Shown in pieces: positions 17,519 through 26,334 of a stretch of DNA of 64,000 bases (position 1 is the stretch's first letter; each line of letters begins with the position of its first letter). Under the pieces are notes generated by a model. It did no database searches. It was not told where the DNA came from and saw only the letters and a program-made list of their open reading frames with translations. Made by a program: the position numbers and the translations under genes. The stretch comes from CAVSRC01 sp963732845 (GTDB lineage: Bacteria; Pseudomonadota; Alphaproteobacteria; Rhizobiales; Kaistiaceae). The stretch spans positions 165,892 through 229,891 of the forward strand of contig CAVTBE010000007.1 in NCBI GenBank assembly GCA_963732845.1. Direction: 5' to 3'.

Positions 17519-18110
17519 TCAAGTGAGGGCGGGCAATGCCGAGCCGACGAGCAGCAGGGCCATGGCGATATTGAACCAGCGCCGCCGGCTGTCGTTCGAC
17601 AGGAAACCAGCGATTCCGCGGCCGAACGCCGCCCAGGCAAGGCAGTTGGGCAGGACGACGATCGCAAAAAGCGCTGCAATGCCAAGGATCTGTGGAAGCC
17701 TGTCACCGCCGGGATCGACGAACACCGTCATGCCGCTGAGCGAACAGCGTCCACGCCTTCGGATTGACCCACTGGAACGCCACCGCCTCCCACAGGTTCA
17801 GCGGCCGCCGGATGCCGCCGGCCGCGCCCGGCCGCGCCGCGGTGGCGATGCGCCAGGCAAGCCAGACGAGATAGGCGAAGGCGACGTATTTCAGCACGGT
17901 GTGGAGCCAGGGCAGCGCCTCGAACGCGGCGCTGACGCCGAGACCAACGCCCAGCACCATGAGCGGAACGCCGAGCTCGATGCCCAGGATATGCGGCAGC
18001 GTGCGCGCCAGCCCCCAGTTCGCACCGGAGGCAAGCACCATGAGATTGTTGGGGCCGGGCGTCACCACCGAGGCGATAACGAAGGCGATGAGCGGCAGGG
18101 TCGTTTCCAT
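17519..18110 (-). pseudogene. LysE/RhtB-family amino-acid exporter, one frameshift
   Basis: About 196 residues if repaired. METTLPLIAFVIASVVTPGP with NNLMVLASG is the LysE signature, and AYLVWLAWRIATA and AFQWVNPKAWTL are the expected later helices. At 17743-17744 one extra base moves the frame; beyond it SLSGMTVFVDPGGDRLPQ and two more helices (ILGIAALFAIVVLPNCLAWA; FNIAMALLLVGSALPAL) complete the six-helix fold. Located at the inner membrane; substrate unknown. A palindromic operator lies 22 bp upstream of the start. Confidence 0.8.
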
Positions 18111-18131
18111 CGGTCCGGTCTTTTTGCTTCA

Positions 18132-18154
18132 ATAGGTCAACAATACTGACCTAT
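18132..18154. promoter_or_regulatory. Perfect inverted repeat ATAGGTCA-N7-TGACCTAT, probable operator
   Basis: An 8-bp perfect inverted repeat in the 128-bp gap between the divergent lysE-like gene and the SDR gene. Length and spacing fit a dimeric regulator of the GntR, MarR or Lrp type; none is encoded next to it. Confidence 0.6.
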
Positions 18155-18238
18155 TTGCCGGTTGGCCAGAGCGAATTGAAACGGTTCCGATTGCGGAGCC
18201 GCGCGGCCTCGGCTACTCCCTGCTTTGGGGAGGCGACG

Positions 18239-19018
18239 ATGGATCTCGGAATAGCCGGCCGCAAGGCGATCGTGTGCGCATCGAGCCGCGGACTCGGGCG
18301 CGGCGCGGCGCGGGCCCTCGCCGAAGCCGGCTGTGACCTCGTCATCAACGGTCGCGACGCGGCGCTGCTCGAAGAGGAAGCCAAGGCCATCGCCGAGCGG
18401 TTCGGCGTGACCGTGGTCGCGGTCGCCGGCGACGTCAGCCAGCCCGCGGTTCAGCAGGCGCTCATCGCCGCCGCGCCGGCGACCGACATCCTGGTCAACA
18501 ACAACGGTGGACCGCCCCGCCGCACCTTCGAAGAGCTTGACCGGCAGAAGATCATCGACGGCGTCATCCAGAACATGGTGACGCCGCTCGAACTGATCCA
18601 GGCCGTGCTCCCCGGCATGACGGCGCGGCGCTTCGGCCGCATCGTCAACATCACCTCGTTCTCGGTGAAGATGCCGATCCCCGGGCTCGACCTTTCGTCG
18701 GGCGCGCGTGCCGGACTGACCGCCTTCCTCGCCGGCGTGTGCCGCACCGTCGCCGACCACGACATCACCATCAACAACCTGCTGCCCGGACGCATGGATA
18801 CCGACCGGCTGCGCGCCGGCCATCGCCACGCCGCCACCACCTCCGGCGAGGCGGTGGAGGCGATCGCGGCGAAACAGGCGCGCGAAGTGCCCGCCGGCCG
18901 CTTCGGCACGCCGGAGGAGTTCGGTCAGGTTTGCGCCTTCCTCTGTTCCGCCCATGCGGGCTATATCACCGGGCAGAACATTCTCGTCGACGGCGGGCTT
19001 TATCCGGGCGCGTTCTGA
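18239..19018 (+). CDS. SDR-family oxidoreductase lacking the catalytic tyrosine
   Basis: 259 residues. The cofactor loop is CASSRGLGRGAARALAEAG, the structural motif is DILVNNNGGPPRRTF, and the C-terminal end is FLCSAHAGYITGQNILVDGG. Where classical SDRs have YxxxK this protein has SSGARAGLTAF, so the tyrosine is missing; the serine in NITSFSVKMP remains. A divergent NNGGPP subgroup of SDRs shows the same change, so it may use another acid or act on another reaction. ATG 18239 follows a GGGGAGG site. Likely one unit with the FAH-family gene 63 bp downstream. Confidence 0.82.
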   Translation: MDLGIAGRKAIVCASSRGLGRGAARALAEAGCDLVINGRDAALLEEEAKAIAERFGVTVVAVAGDVSQPAVQQALIAAAPATDILVNNNGGPPRRTFEELDRQKIIDGVIQNMVTPLELIQAVLPGMTARRFGRIVNITSFSVKMPIPGLDLSSGARAGLTAFLAGVCRTVADHDITINNLLPGRMDTDRLRAGHRHAATTSGEAVEAIAAKQAREVPAGRFGTPEEFGQVCAFLCSAHAGYITGQNILVDGGLYPGAF

Positions 19019-19081
19019 CCGACCGCCCTCCTGTCAACCGCGTTGCCCGTCGGCGCACCATCCAAGAAGGGAAAGAAATCC

Positions 19082-19936
19082 ATGAAGCTGCTGCGATTCG
19101 GTCCGAAGGGCCGCGAGAAGCCGGGCATCCTCGACAAGGACGGCAACATCCGCGACCTCTCGTCCGTCGTCTCCGACATCTCGGCGGAGACGATCGCCGC
19201 CGGCGCCATTGCCAAGATCCGCAAGGTGAAGCCCGAGAGCCTGCCCAAGGCGCGCAAGGGCGCCCGCATCGGCCCCTGCGTCGCCGGCACGCGCAGCTTC
19301 ATCGCCATCGGCCTCAACTATGCCGACCACGCCGCCGAGAGCGGCATGCCGATCCCCAAGGAGCCGATCGTCTTCATCAAGGCGGCGAACTGCATCATCG
19401 GTCCGAACGACGAGGTGATGATCCCCAAGGGCTCGAAGAAGACCGACTGGGAGGTCGAACTGGCGATCGTCATCGGCAAGGGCGGCAGTCACATCGCCAA
19501 GAAGGATGCCCTCAAGGCCATCGCCGGCTACGCCGTGTGCAACGACGTGTCGGAGCGCGAATACCAGATCGAGCGCGGCGGCGGCCAGTGGACCAAGGGC
19601 AAGGGCTGCCCGACCTTCGGGCCGCTCGGCCCGTGGCTGGTGACGCCGGACGAAGTGAAGAACCCGCAGAACCTCGACATGTTCCTCGAGGTCAACGGCA
19701 AGCGCATGCAGAACGGCAACACCAAGACCATGATCTTCGGCGTCGCCGAACTGGTGAGCCATGTCAGCCAGTTCATCCGGCTCGACCCGGGCGATGTGAT
19801 CACCACCGGCACGCCGCCCGGCGTCGGCTCTGGCCACAAGCCAAAGCCGAAATTCCTCAAGGCCGGCGATACCATGCGGCTGGGCGTCGCCGGGCTCGGC
19901 GAGCAGACCCAGAAGGTGATCAAGTACAAGGGCTGA
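19082..19936 (+). CDS. Fumarylacetoacetate hydrolase-family protein
   Basis: 284 residues. The FAH fold is shown by FIAIGLNYADHAAESGMPIP, the metal-binding acidic residues in DWEVELAIVIGKGG, YAVCNDVSEREYQ, and the closing GDVITTGTPPGVGSG. The family includes C-C hydrolases and hydratases of diketoacids, oxaloacetate tautomerases and 2-keto-3-deoxy sugar-acid dehydratases. With the SDR upstream, a small sugar-acid or diketoacid pathway is plausible but not proven. ATG 19082 is behind an AAGAAGGGAAAG site. A GC-rich hairpin lies just after the stop. Confidence 0.87.
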   Translation: MKLLRFGPKGREKPGILDKDGNIRDLSSVVSDISAETIAAGAIAKIRKVKPESLPKARKGARIGPCVAGTRSFIAIGLNYADHAAESGMPIPKEPIVFIKAANCIIGPNDEVMIPKGSKKTDWEVELAIVIGKGGSHIAKKDALKAIAGYAVCNDVSEREYQIERGGGQWTKGKGCPTFGPLGPWLVTPDEVKNPQNLDMFLEVNGKRMQNGNTKTMIFGVAELVSHVSQFIRLDPGDVITTGTPPGVGSGHKPKPKFLKAGDTMRLGVAGLGEQTQKVIKYKG

Positions 19937-19952
19937 TTGGCTTTTCGGAACC

Positions 19953-19978
19953 GCCCGGGCCCCGCAGCGGGCCCGGGC
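19953..19978 (+). terminator. GC-rich hairpin after the FAH-family gene
   Basis: GCCCGGGC and its complement form a long stem with one bulged C around a tiny loop, 16 bp after the stop. There is no T-run, so intrinsic termination is uncertain. Confidence 0.4.
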
Positions 19979-20090
19979 CGGCTGCATCCGGCCGGCAGGC
20001 CGCCGCACTGCGTCGACGCAGCGCAATGTGCTGAACCCCGTCCTCGTCCATAATTCACGCAGTTGCGCGTCGTGAAAATGGAGAGGCAAG

Positions 20091-21836
20091 ATGTCTTCCA
20101 GCGGCGTCGGCGGGGAAACCCGCAAAGCGCATCTCATTGCGCTCATTACCTTCAGCATCTTCTTTGCCATGGCGTCTTCGACTGCAACGTTTGCGGCAGT
20201 CCAGCTCGTCGAGCTGAACCTCAACGCCGCGAAGCGGCAGTTCACGCCTGATTACCCCGTCAATTCGGTTTCGCAGGAATTCGGTATTCAGGGCCCCGGG
20301 GTCCTGACGATCGAATACGTCACCGATCCGCGTACACCGGCCACCAATGGCGGCCTAGAGATCAAGGCAAAAGACGGTTCGTCCTTCTATCTCGGACGTG
20401 AGGTCTCCTACCAGGAGACCCCGAAGCCGTGCCTCGAAACCTCGCGCTGCGTCCGCAAGCAAGTGATCATGGTTTCGGAGCCCTCCAAGCGGCTTGAGGC
20501 GAGCCTCACCGCATGGTGGGTGCCGCAGGCGCTGCAGGTCTGGAACTACGGCGATCAGTTCGGCGCGAAACAGCAACTGAGCATCACCTTCGTCCCGTTC
20601 GATCAGGCGGTCGGCCAAGGCGGCGGCGCTCCGCCTGCCGTCGACATCAGCGGAACGTGGCGCGAAGGCGATGTCGGCCAGACCTGGACCTTCACGCCCA
20701 AGGGCAACGGACTCTACGACGCGGTTGAGAACGGCTTCGGCAATGCTCGCGGCACGGCCCGGGTGAGCGGCAACACGATCACGGTCGAGTTCACCAACAC
20801 GACACCCTATCGTGGCCAGACGAAGGGTGTGTGGACCGCCGAGGTCGATCCCACGGGAACGACGGCCGAAGCCGGGTACCTGATGGACAATGGCGAGTCC
20901 GGCTCCTTCACCTGGACACGGCAAACTCCGTTGCCAGTTCCGCCGACGCCGCCCACGCAGCCGACGCAACCGGTCCAGCCGACACCGCCCGAGCCGGTCC
21001 CGCTGACGCCGGCCCAACTCGCCGCCTGGGAGGCGACCGCCGAGACCGTCGCCGGTGATATTGGCAAGCAGTTCACCTTTGATTGCCCCGCCGGTGGCAC
21101 GCCCGCCGACCATCTGTGGGGTACCGACATCTACACGACGGACTCACGCATCTGCGTCGCGGCGGTGCATGCGGGCATCATCACGTTCGCGGGGGGCGGG
21201 ACGGTCACGATCGAGATCCATCCCGATGTCGGCACCTACACCGGAAGCGCGCGCAACGGTGTCACCAGCCAAAGCTGGGGTCCGTATTCCGGCGGCAGCT
21301 ACACCTTCGCTGGCGGAACGGCCGGCAAAGCCGCGCCAGCGCAACCGCCACCGCCCGCCGAACCGGTGAAACCTGTGCAACCGCCTCCACCACCGGCACA
21401 GCCTGTCCAGCCGGCCCAGCCCCCGCCACTACCACCGCCGGCCCAACCGGTTCAGCCGACACCTCCGCCGCAGCCAGAGCAGCCGGCCCAACCACCCACA
21501 CTACCGGCTCCTTCCGCGCCGAAGGCGACAGCGGAGACGGCGATCTACCGCATCGTCGACTACGCTCCCGGGGGCAGGCGCGAGCACGTCTATCAACTTG
21601 ACGTTGCCAACTGCACGCTCGACGAGCCGGCGAGCATCGGCTCCGACGCCGAAATCACCGACACGACCTTTGCCACATGCCAGAAGAACAGCCGGTTGAC
21701 CTTCGCCGTCACGCGCAAGGACAATTCGGTCACGCTCTATGACTGGGTGCTGACCAACTCCGGCGGCGTCGTGAACGGTGCCTATGTCGACAGCGCCGGC
21801 ACCTGGGGACCGTCCTTCGGCACTCGGGTCCGCTAG
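20091..21836 (+). CDS. Secreted proline-rich protein with a central LCCL-like domain
   Basis: 581 residues. A signal peptide spans residues 1-36. Residues 37-190 form a beta-rich domain, and 190-280 a lipocalin-like strand repeat (SGTWREGDVGQTWTFTPKG). A Pro/Thr/Gln linker follows, then at about 320-410 an LCCL-type domain: FDCPAGG, HLWGTDIYTTDSRICVAAVH, AGIITFAGGGTV, YTGSARNGVTSQSWG. A second Pro-rich stretch (about 415-480) and a C-terminal beta domain with two Cys finish it. LCCL domains bind surfaces or lipopolysaccharide in animal proteins; in bacteria the role is unknown. Probably periplasmic or surface exposed. Own promoter region and terminator. Confidence 0.75.
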   Translation: MSSSGVGGETRKAHLIALITFSIFFAMASSTATFAAVQLVELNLNAAKRQFTPDYPVNSVSQEFGIQGPGVLTIEYVTDPRTPATNGGLEIKAKDGSSFYLGREVSYQETPKPCLETSRCVRKQVIMVSEPSKRLEASLTAWWVPQALQVWNYGDQFGAKQQLSITFVPFDQAVGQGGGAPPAVDISGTWREGDVGQTWTFTPKGNGLYDAVENGFGNARGTARVSGNTITVEFTNTTPYRGQTKGVWTAEVDPTGTTAEAGYLMDNGESGSFTWTRQTPLPVPPTPPTQPTQPVQPTPPEPVPLTPAQLAAWEATAETVAGDIGKQFTFDCPAGGTPADHLWGTDIYTTDSRICVAAVHAGIITFAGGGTVTIEIHPDVGTYTGSARNGVTSQSWGPYSGGSYTFAGGTAGKAAPAQPPPPAEPVKPVQPPPPPAQPVQPAQPPPLPPPAQPVQPTPPPQPEQPAQPPTLPAPSAPKATAETAIYRIVDYAPGGRREHVYQLDVANCTLDEPASIGSDAEITDTTFATCQKNSRLTFAVTRKDNSVTLYDWVLTNSGGVVNGAYVDSAGTWGPSFGTRVR

Positions 21837-21870
21837 GCGGCGGCGCTCCGTCGGCTCCGCGACATGAGGC

Positions 21871-21904
21871 AAGCGGCGATCTGCGGATCGCCGCTTTCGC
21901 TTTG
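21871..21904 (+). terminator. Rho-independent terminator after the LCCL-domain gene
   Basis: Perfect 11-bp stem AAGCGGCGATC / GATCGCCGCTT with a TGCG loop and a T-rich tail. Confidence 0.85.
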
Positions 21905-21936
21905 GTCCGCGACGTGACGCTACGGCAGGGCCGGCC

Positions 21937-22740
21937 TCACGCCTTCCACCACTGATGGAAGTGGTGGACCGGCCCCCTGCCCTTGCCGATGTCGAGGCCG
22001 TCGCCCGCGGCCAGCGCCGCGGTGAGATACTCCTTGGCGGCGATCACGGCGGCTTCCAGATGCCGCCCCTTGGCGAGCCCGGCGGCGATCGCCGAGGACA
22101 GCGTGCAGCCGGTGCCGTGGGTGTTCTCGGTGGCCAGCCGCGGCGCCACCAGCCAGCGCCGGCTGATCGGGGTGAGCATGAAGTCGGCGCTCTCCTCGCC
22201 GCCGGCATGGCCGCCCTTGATGAGCACGGCATGGGCGCCGAGATCGAGCAGTCGGCCGGCCTGCGCCTCCATCGCGGCGCGGTCGGCGGCGACCGGTTCG
22301 CCGAGCAGGCGCGCGGCTTCCGGCAGGTTCGGCGTCACAATCATGGCACGCGGGAGGAGCAGGTCGCGGATGGCGGCAACCGCCTCGTTGGGGACGAGCA
22401 GGTCGCCGCTCGTCGCCACCATGACCGGGTCGAGCACGATACGCCGCTGGCGCCAGCGCTCGAGGCCCACGGCGACGGCGGAGATGACGTCCGGCGCGCC
22501 GAGCATGCCGATCTTCACCGCATCGACCTTGAGGTCGGAAAAGACGGCGTCGATCTCGGCGGTGATGAAATCGGCCGGGACGGGATGGATCGCGGCGACG
22601 CCCTGGGTGTTCTGCGCGGTCAGCGCCGTGATCACCGAAGCGCCGTAGACGCCGAGCGCCGAAAACGTCTTGAGGTCGGCCTGGATGCCGGCGCCGCCAC
22701 CGGAATCGGACCCCGCGATGGTGACGGCGATGGCGGTCAT
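21937..22740 (-). CDS. thiD: Hydroxymethylpyrimidine (phosphomethylpyrimidine) kinase
   Basis: 267 residues, ribokinase-like fold. TIAGSDSGGGAGIQADLKTF is the HMP-binding start, VDAVKIGMLG and VLDPVMVATSGDLL follow, and the anion-hole motif is ENTHGTGCTLSSAIAAG. It phosphorylates hydroxymethylpyrimidine (phosphate) for thiamine synthesis in the cytosol. Start ATG 22740 gives the typical MTAIAVTIAGSDS. No TPP riboswitch is visible upstream and no other thi gene is near, so it may act in salvage. Confidence 0.93.
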   Translation of the reverse strand: MTAIAVTIAGSDSGGGAGIQADLKTFSALGVYGASVITALTAQNTQGVAAIHPVPADFITAEIDAVFSDLKVDAVKIGMLGAPDVISAVAVGLERWRQRRIVLDPVMVATSGDLLVPNEAVAAIRDLLLPRAMIVTPNLPEAARLLGEPVAADRAAMEAQAGRLLDLGAHAVLIKGGHAGGEESADFMLTPISRRWLVAPRLATENTHGTGCTLSSAIAAGLAKGRHLEAAVIAAKEYLTAALAAGDGLDIGKGRGPVHHFHQWWKA

Positions 22741-22816
22741 GCGTTGGCGGCCCTCATGCTGATCGGACGCCACAGCTATGCCCGCGCCGCAAGCGGTTCA
22801 AGTGGCGGATTCGGTT

Positions 22817-23767
22817 TTAGCTGAGCGGCGTGGTCGGCGTCTGCGCCTGTTTCGAGCGGCTGCGCTCGATGCCGAGCCGATGTTCGCGATAGATGACGAA
22901 GAGCCCGGCGCCGATGACGATCGCAGTGCCGACAAGCATGATGGGGCTCGGCCATGTGTTGAACACCAGGAGGCTGACGATCAGTGCCCAGATCATCGAG
23001 GTGTAGTCGAAGGGGGCGATCAGCGAGGCGTCGGCATGGCGGAAGCTCTGGGTCATGGTCACCTGGCCGATGCCGCCGAGGATGCCGGCACCGATCAACA
23101 CGGTGGCATCGACCGGGCCGGGCAGCGACCATGGCGTGAAGGGGATGCTGACAAGGCCGGCAGCGGCGCAGAACAGCGAGAAATAGATGACGATGGTCGC
23201 CGGCGCTTCGAAACGCACCATGTCGCGCACCTGGGTCGAGGCAAATGCACCGAGAAGGGCGCCGGCAACCGCAATCATGGCGCCGATGGCGCTGCCCTGT
23301 TTCATCCCCGTTGCTTCCGGCCCGACATAGGCGGAGAGAATGACCAGGACGCCGACGAAGCCGACCACCACCGCCGACCAGCGATAGATGCGCACCTTTT
23401 CGCCGAGGAAGATGACGGCGAGCACCACCGTCATCAGCGGCGCGGCATAGCCGATGGCGGTGGCATCGGCGATGGGCAGCATGGAAAGCGCCGTGAAGCC
23501 GGCGAACATGCTGATGGCGCCGGTCGCCGAGCGGAAGAAATGGCGATGGATCTTGTCGGTATAGAAGACCTCGGGAAAGCGCCCGCGCGCTGCCACCCAG
23601 GCCACGACGGGCACCACCGCGAAGAAGCTACGGAAGAAGACGATTTCGCCAATGGGATAGTCCGCGCTGGCCAGCTTCACCAGCGTGGCCATGAGCGTAA
23701 AGACGACGGTTGACGCGATCTTGAGCGCGATGCCGACAGCCGGCTGCGCCCGTTCGGAAGGTGCCAT
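22817..23767 (-). CDS. EamA/DMT-family transporter
   Basis: 316 residues with ten hydrophobic helices in two homologous EamA halves (about 12-140 and 160-290). Recognisable parts are VFFRSFFAVVPVV, ADATAIGYAAPLMTVVLAVI and DASLIAPFDYTSMIWALI. ATG 23767 is preferred over a GTG two codons earlier. It is an inner-membrane metabolite exporter or importer of unknown substrate, closest in look to the RhaT/YdcZ-type permeases common in this order. Confidence 0.85.
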   Translation of the reverse strand: MAPSERAQPAVGIALKIASTVVFTLMATLVKLASADYPIGEIVFFRSFFAVVPVVAWVAARGRFPEVFYTDKIHRHFFRSATGAISMFAGFTALSMLPIADATAIGYAAPLMTVVLAVIFLGEKVRIYRWSAVVVGFVGVLVILSAYVGPEATGMKQGSAIGAMIAVAGALLGAFASTQVRDMVRFEAPATIVIYFSLFCAAAGLVSIPFTPWSLPGPVDATVLIGAGILGGIGQVTMTQSFRHADASLIAPFDYTSMIWALIVSLLVFNTWPSPIMLVGTAIVIGAGLFVIYREHRLGIERSRSKQAQTPTTPLS

Positions 23768-23882
23768 GAGCACCCCAACCGATCACAGGGCGGTGAGTCA
23801 GGCAAGCCCGGAATCGGAATGGCACCCCATCGACACACCGCATGCGTGAGTGCCCGACCCCGACCACCCAGGCAGTGCCCCT

Positions 23883-26207
23883 TTAGGCGGCTTTCGCCGC
23901 CTTGGCCCGCTGGATGGCCTGCCAGAGCTTCTCGGGCGTCGCCGGCATGTCGATGTCGGCAACGCCGTAAGCGCGGTAGAGCGCATCGGCGATGGCGTTC
24001 ATCACCGCCGGGCACGAGCCGATGGACCCGGCCTCGCCCGCCCCCTTGATGCCCATCGCATTCGTCAGGCAGGGGATGTTGCGCGTCTCGAACTGGAACC
24101 ACGGCACGCCATCGGCGCGCGGCAGGGCATAGTCCATGAAGGTGGCGGTGAGGAGCTGGCCGTCGGCGTCGTAGACGGTGTTCTCGGTGAGCGCCTGGCC
24201 GATGCCCTGGACGATGCCGCCATGCACCTGGCCTTCGAGCAGCAACGGGTTCACCGTGACGCCGAAATCGTCGACGATCCAGTAGCCGACGATCTCGACG
24301 ACGCCGGTCTCCGGGTCGATCTCGACCTCGGTGAGGTGGCTGCCGTTGGGATAGGTCGGCTCGCGCTGTTCGAAGCTATCGTCATAGGCGGTGAGCTTGG
24401 TGCGGTCCTCGGTCGAGCCCGCCAGCTCGGCCAGCGTCATGCCGCGATTGGTGCCGGCGACGCGCACGGCGCCGTCTGCGATCGTGAGCTCGTCCACCGT
24501 TGCTTCGAGCTTCTCGGCGGCGATGCGCTTGATCTGGCCGGCAAGCTTCACCGCGGCGCGGTCCACCGAGACGACGCCGAGCGGGATCGAGCGCGAGCCG
24601 CCCGTCCCCTCGCCGCTCGCCACCTGGTCGGTATCGCCCTGGATCACCTCGATCTGGTCGTAATCGAGACCGAGATGGCCGGCGATGAACTGGGCATAGG
24701 CGGTAGCGTGGCCCTGGCCGTTCGACTGGGTGCCGATGAACAGCACCGCCGTACCGTCCTCCTTGAGCCGCACGGTGGCACCTTCCTTGCCGGGGAAGGC
24801 GCAGGCTTCGATATAGGTGGCCAGGCCGATGCCGCGCAGCTTGCCGGTTTCGGCCGCCACCGTGGCGCGCACCGGAAACCCCTCCCAGTCGGCAAGCTTG
24901 AGGGCACGCTCCATGTGGCCGTCGAACTCGCCCGAATCGTAGATGCGCCCGCCATGGGTGCGGTAGGGCATCTGCGCCGGTCGGATGAAGTTGCGCTTGC
25001 GGATCTCGACCGGCCCGAGACCGGTGTCGCGCCCGCACACATCGACCAGCCGCTCGATCAGATAGGCGGCCTCCGGCCGCCCGGCGCCGCGATAGGCATC
25101 GACCGGCACGGTGTTGGTGTAGACGCCGCGGCCGACCGCCCACAGATGCGGGATGTCGTAGACCCCGGTCAGCATGCTCATGCCACCATAGGGGATGTCG
25201 GGTGCGTAGTGGGAGAGATAGGCGCCCATATTGGCGAGGAGGTCGACGCGCAGGCCAAGGAACTTGCCGTCCGCGTCCATCGCCATCTCGGCCACGGCGA
25301 TGTTGTCGCGGCCATGGGTATCGACCAGGAAGTGCTCCGAGCGCTCGCCGATCCACTTGACCGGCGCCCCGAGCTTCTTGGCGGCGATCGCCGCCAGCGG
25401 ATACTCGTGATAGACGAAGGCCTTGGTGCCGAAGCCGCCGCCGACATCGGGGGTGATGACGCGGATCTTGCGCGGCGCAATCCTGAGGATGTCCTTGGCG
25501 ATGATGTCGCGCATGCCGTGGCCGCCCTGGGTGCCCATGGTGAGCGTGTAGCGGTCGCCGGCCTCATCGTATTCGGCGATGACCCCGCGCGTTTCCATGT
25601 AGTTGGCGACGACGCGGTTGTTGACGATCTCGATGCGCGCCACGCGCGCGGCCGAAGCGAACGCCTCCTCGGTATGGCGCTGCTCGCCGCGCGCCACCTC
25701 GAAGGCGACATTGCTGCCGAATTCCGGCCAGAGCAGCGGCGCATCCGCTGCCAGCGCCTGCTTCATGCCGACCGCCACCGGCAGCGGATCGTAATCCACC
25801 TCGATGGATTCCGCCGCGGCGCGGGCCGATTCCACATCGTCGGCCACCACGAAGGCGATCGGATCGCCGACATGGCGGACGATGTCCTTGCACAGGAGCG
25901 GACGCGGCGGCGACTTCTGATGGGTGCCGTCGGTCTGGCGCAGCGAAATCGTGCACGGCAGGCCGCCGAACTCCGCGATGTCCTCATGGGTGAGGATCAG
26001 CCGCACGCCGGGCATGGCGGCGATCTCCGACAGGTCGCCGAGGCGGAAGCGGGCATGCGCCATGGCCGAGCGCAGCACAGCGGCCCTGAGCGTCCCCTCC
26101 GGCGCGATGTCGTCCATGTAGCGGCCGCGGCCGGTGACCAGCGCGCGGTCTTCCTTGCGCCGGACCGGAGCGCCCATGCCGTATTTGGGAGGAGCGACGT
26201 TGTTCAT
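23883..26207 (-). CDS. Xanthine dehydrogenase-family molybdopterin-binding subunit (form II CoxL-like)
   Basis: 774 residues. N-terminal GAPVRRKEDRALVTGRGRYM, the Moco-binding TPDVGGGFGTKAF, the active-site loop AYRGAGR at about residue 370, GTQSNGQGHATAYAQ, and the C-terminal GAGEAGSIGSCPAV with the catalytic Glu. AYRGAGR is the form II signature; true CO dehydrogenases have AYxCSFR, so CO is not the expected substrate. The FAD (medium) and 2Fe-2S (small) subunit genes are not adjacent, which is unusual. ATG 26207 avoids overlap with the next gene upstream. Confidence 0.87.
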   Translation of the reverse strand: MNNVAPPKYGMGAPVRRKEDRALVTGRGRYMDDIAPEGTLRAAVLRSAMAHARFRLGDLSEIAAMPGVRLILTHEDIAEFGGLPCTISLRQTDGTHQKSPPRPLLCKDIVRHVGDPIAFVVADDVESARAAAESIEVDYDPLPVAVGMKQALAADAPLLWPEFGSNVAFEVARGEQRHTEEAFASAARVARIEIVNNRVVANYMETRGVIAEYDEAGDRYTLTMGTQGGHGMRDIIAKDILRIAPRKIRVITPDVGGGFGTKAFVYHEYPLAAIAAKKLGAPVKWIGERSEHFLVDTHGRDNIAVAEMAMDADGKFLGLRVDLLANMGAYLSHYAPDIPYGGMSMLTGVYDIPHLWAVGRGVYTNTVPVDAYRGAGRPEAAYLIERLVDVCGRDTGLGPVEIRKRNFIRPAQMPYRTHGGRIYDSGEFDGHMERALKLADWEGFPVRATVAAETGKLRGIGLATYIEACAFPGKEGATVRLKEDGTAVLFIGTQSNGQGHATAYAQFIAGHLGLDYDQIEVIQGDTDQVASGEGTGGSRSIPLGVVSVDRAAVKLAGQIKRIAAEKLEATVDELTIADGAVRVAGTNRGMTLAELAGSTEDRTKLTAYDDSFEQREPTYPNGSHLTEVEIDPETGVVEIVGYWIVDDFGVTVNPLLLEGQVHGGIVQGIGQALTENTVYDADGQLLTATFMDYALPRADGVPWFQFETRNIPCLTNAMGIKGAGEAGSIGSCPAVMNAIADALYRAYGVADIDMPATPEKLWQAIQRAKAAKAA

Positions 26208-26334
26208 ATGGCACGACCCGGACGGGCCGCCTCTCGTGCTGGATGCCAAGGAACGGAACACGGCCGGCGGCCGGAGATCGACACCGATCGGACCAGATCG
26301 ACGACGAAAAGGCAACCACCCGCGGGCGTCCGCC

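Noticed and set aside
21946..21967. Inverted repeat CCACCACT/AGTGGTGG at the thiD 3' end as a terminator
   Set aside because: It lies inside the thiD coding sequence (codons for the His/Trp-rich C-terminus) and lacks a T-run.
23883..26207. Annotation as genuine aerobic CO dehydrogenase large subunit
   Set aside because: The active-site loop is AYRGAGR (form II), not AYxCSFR, and partner subunits are absent.
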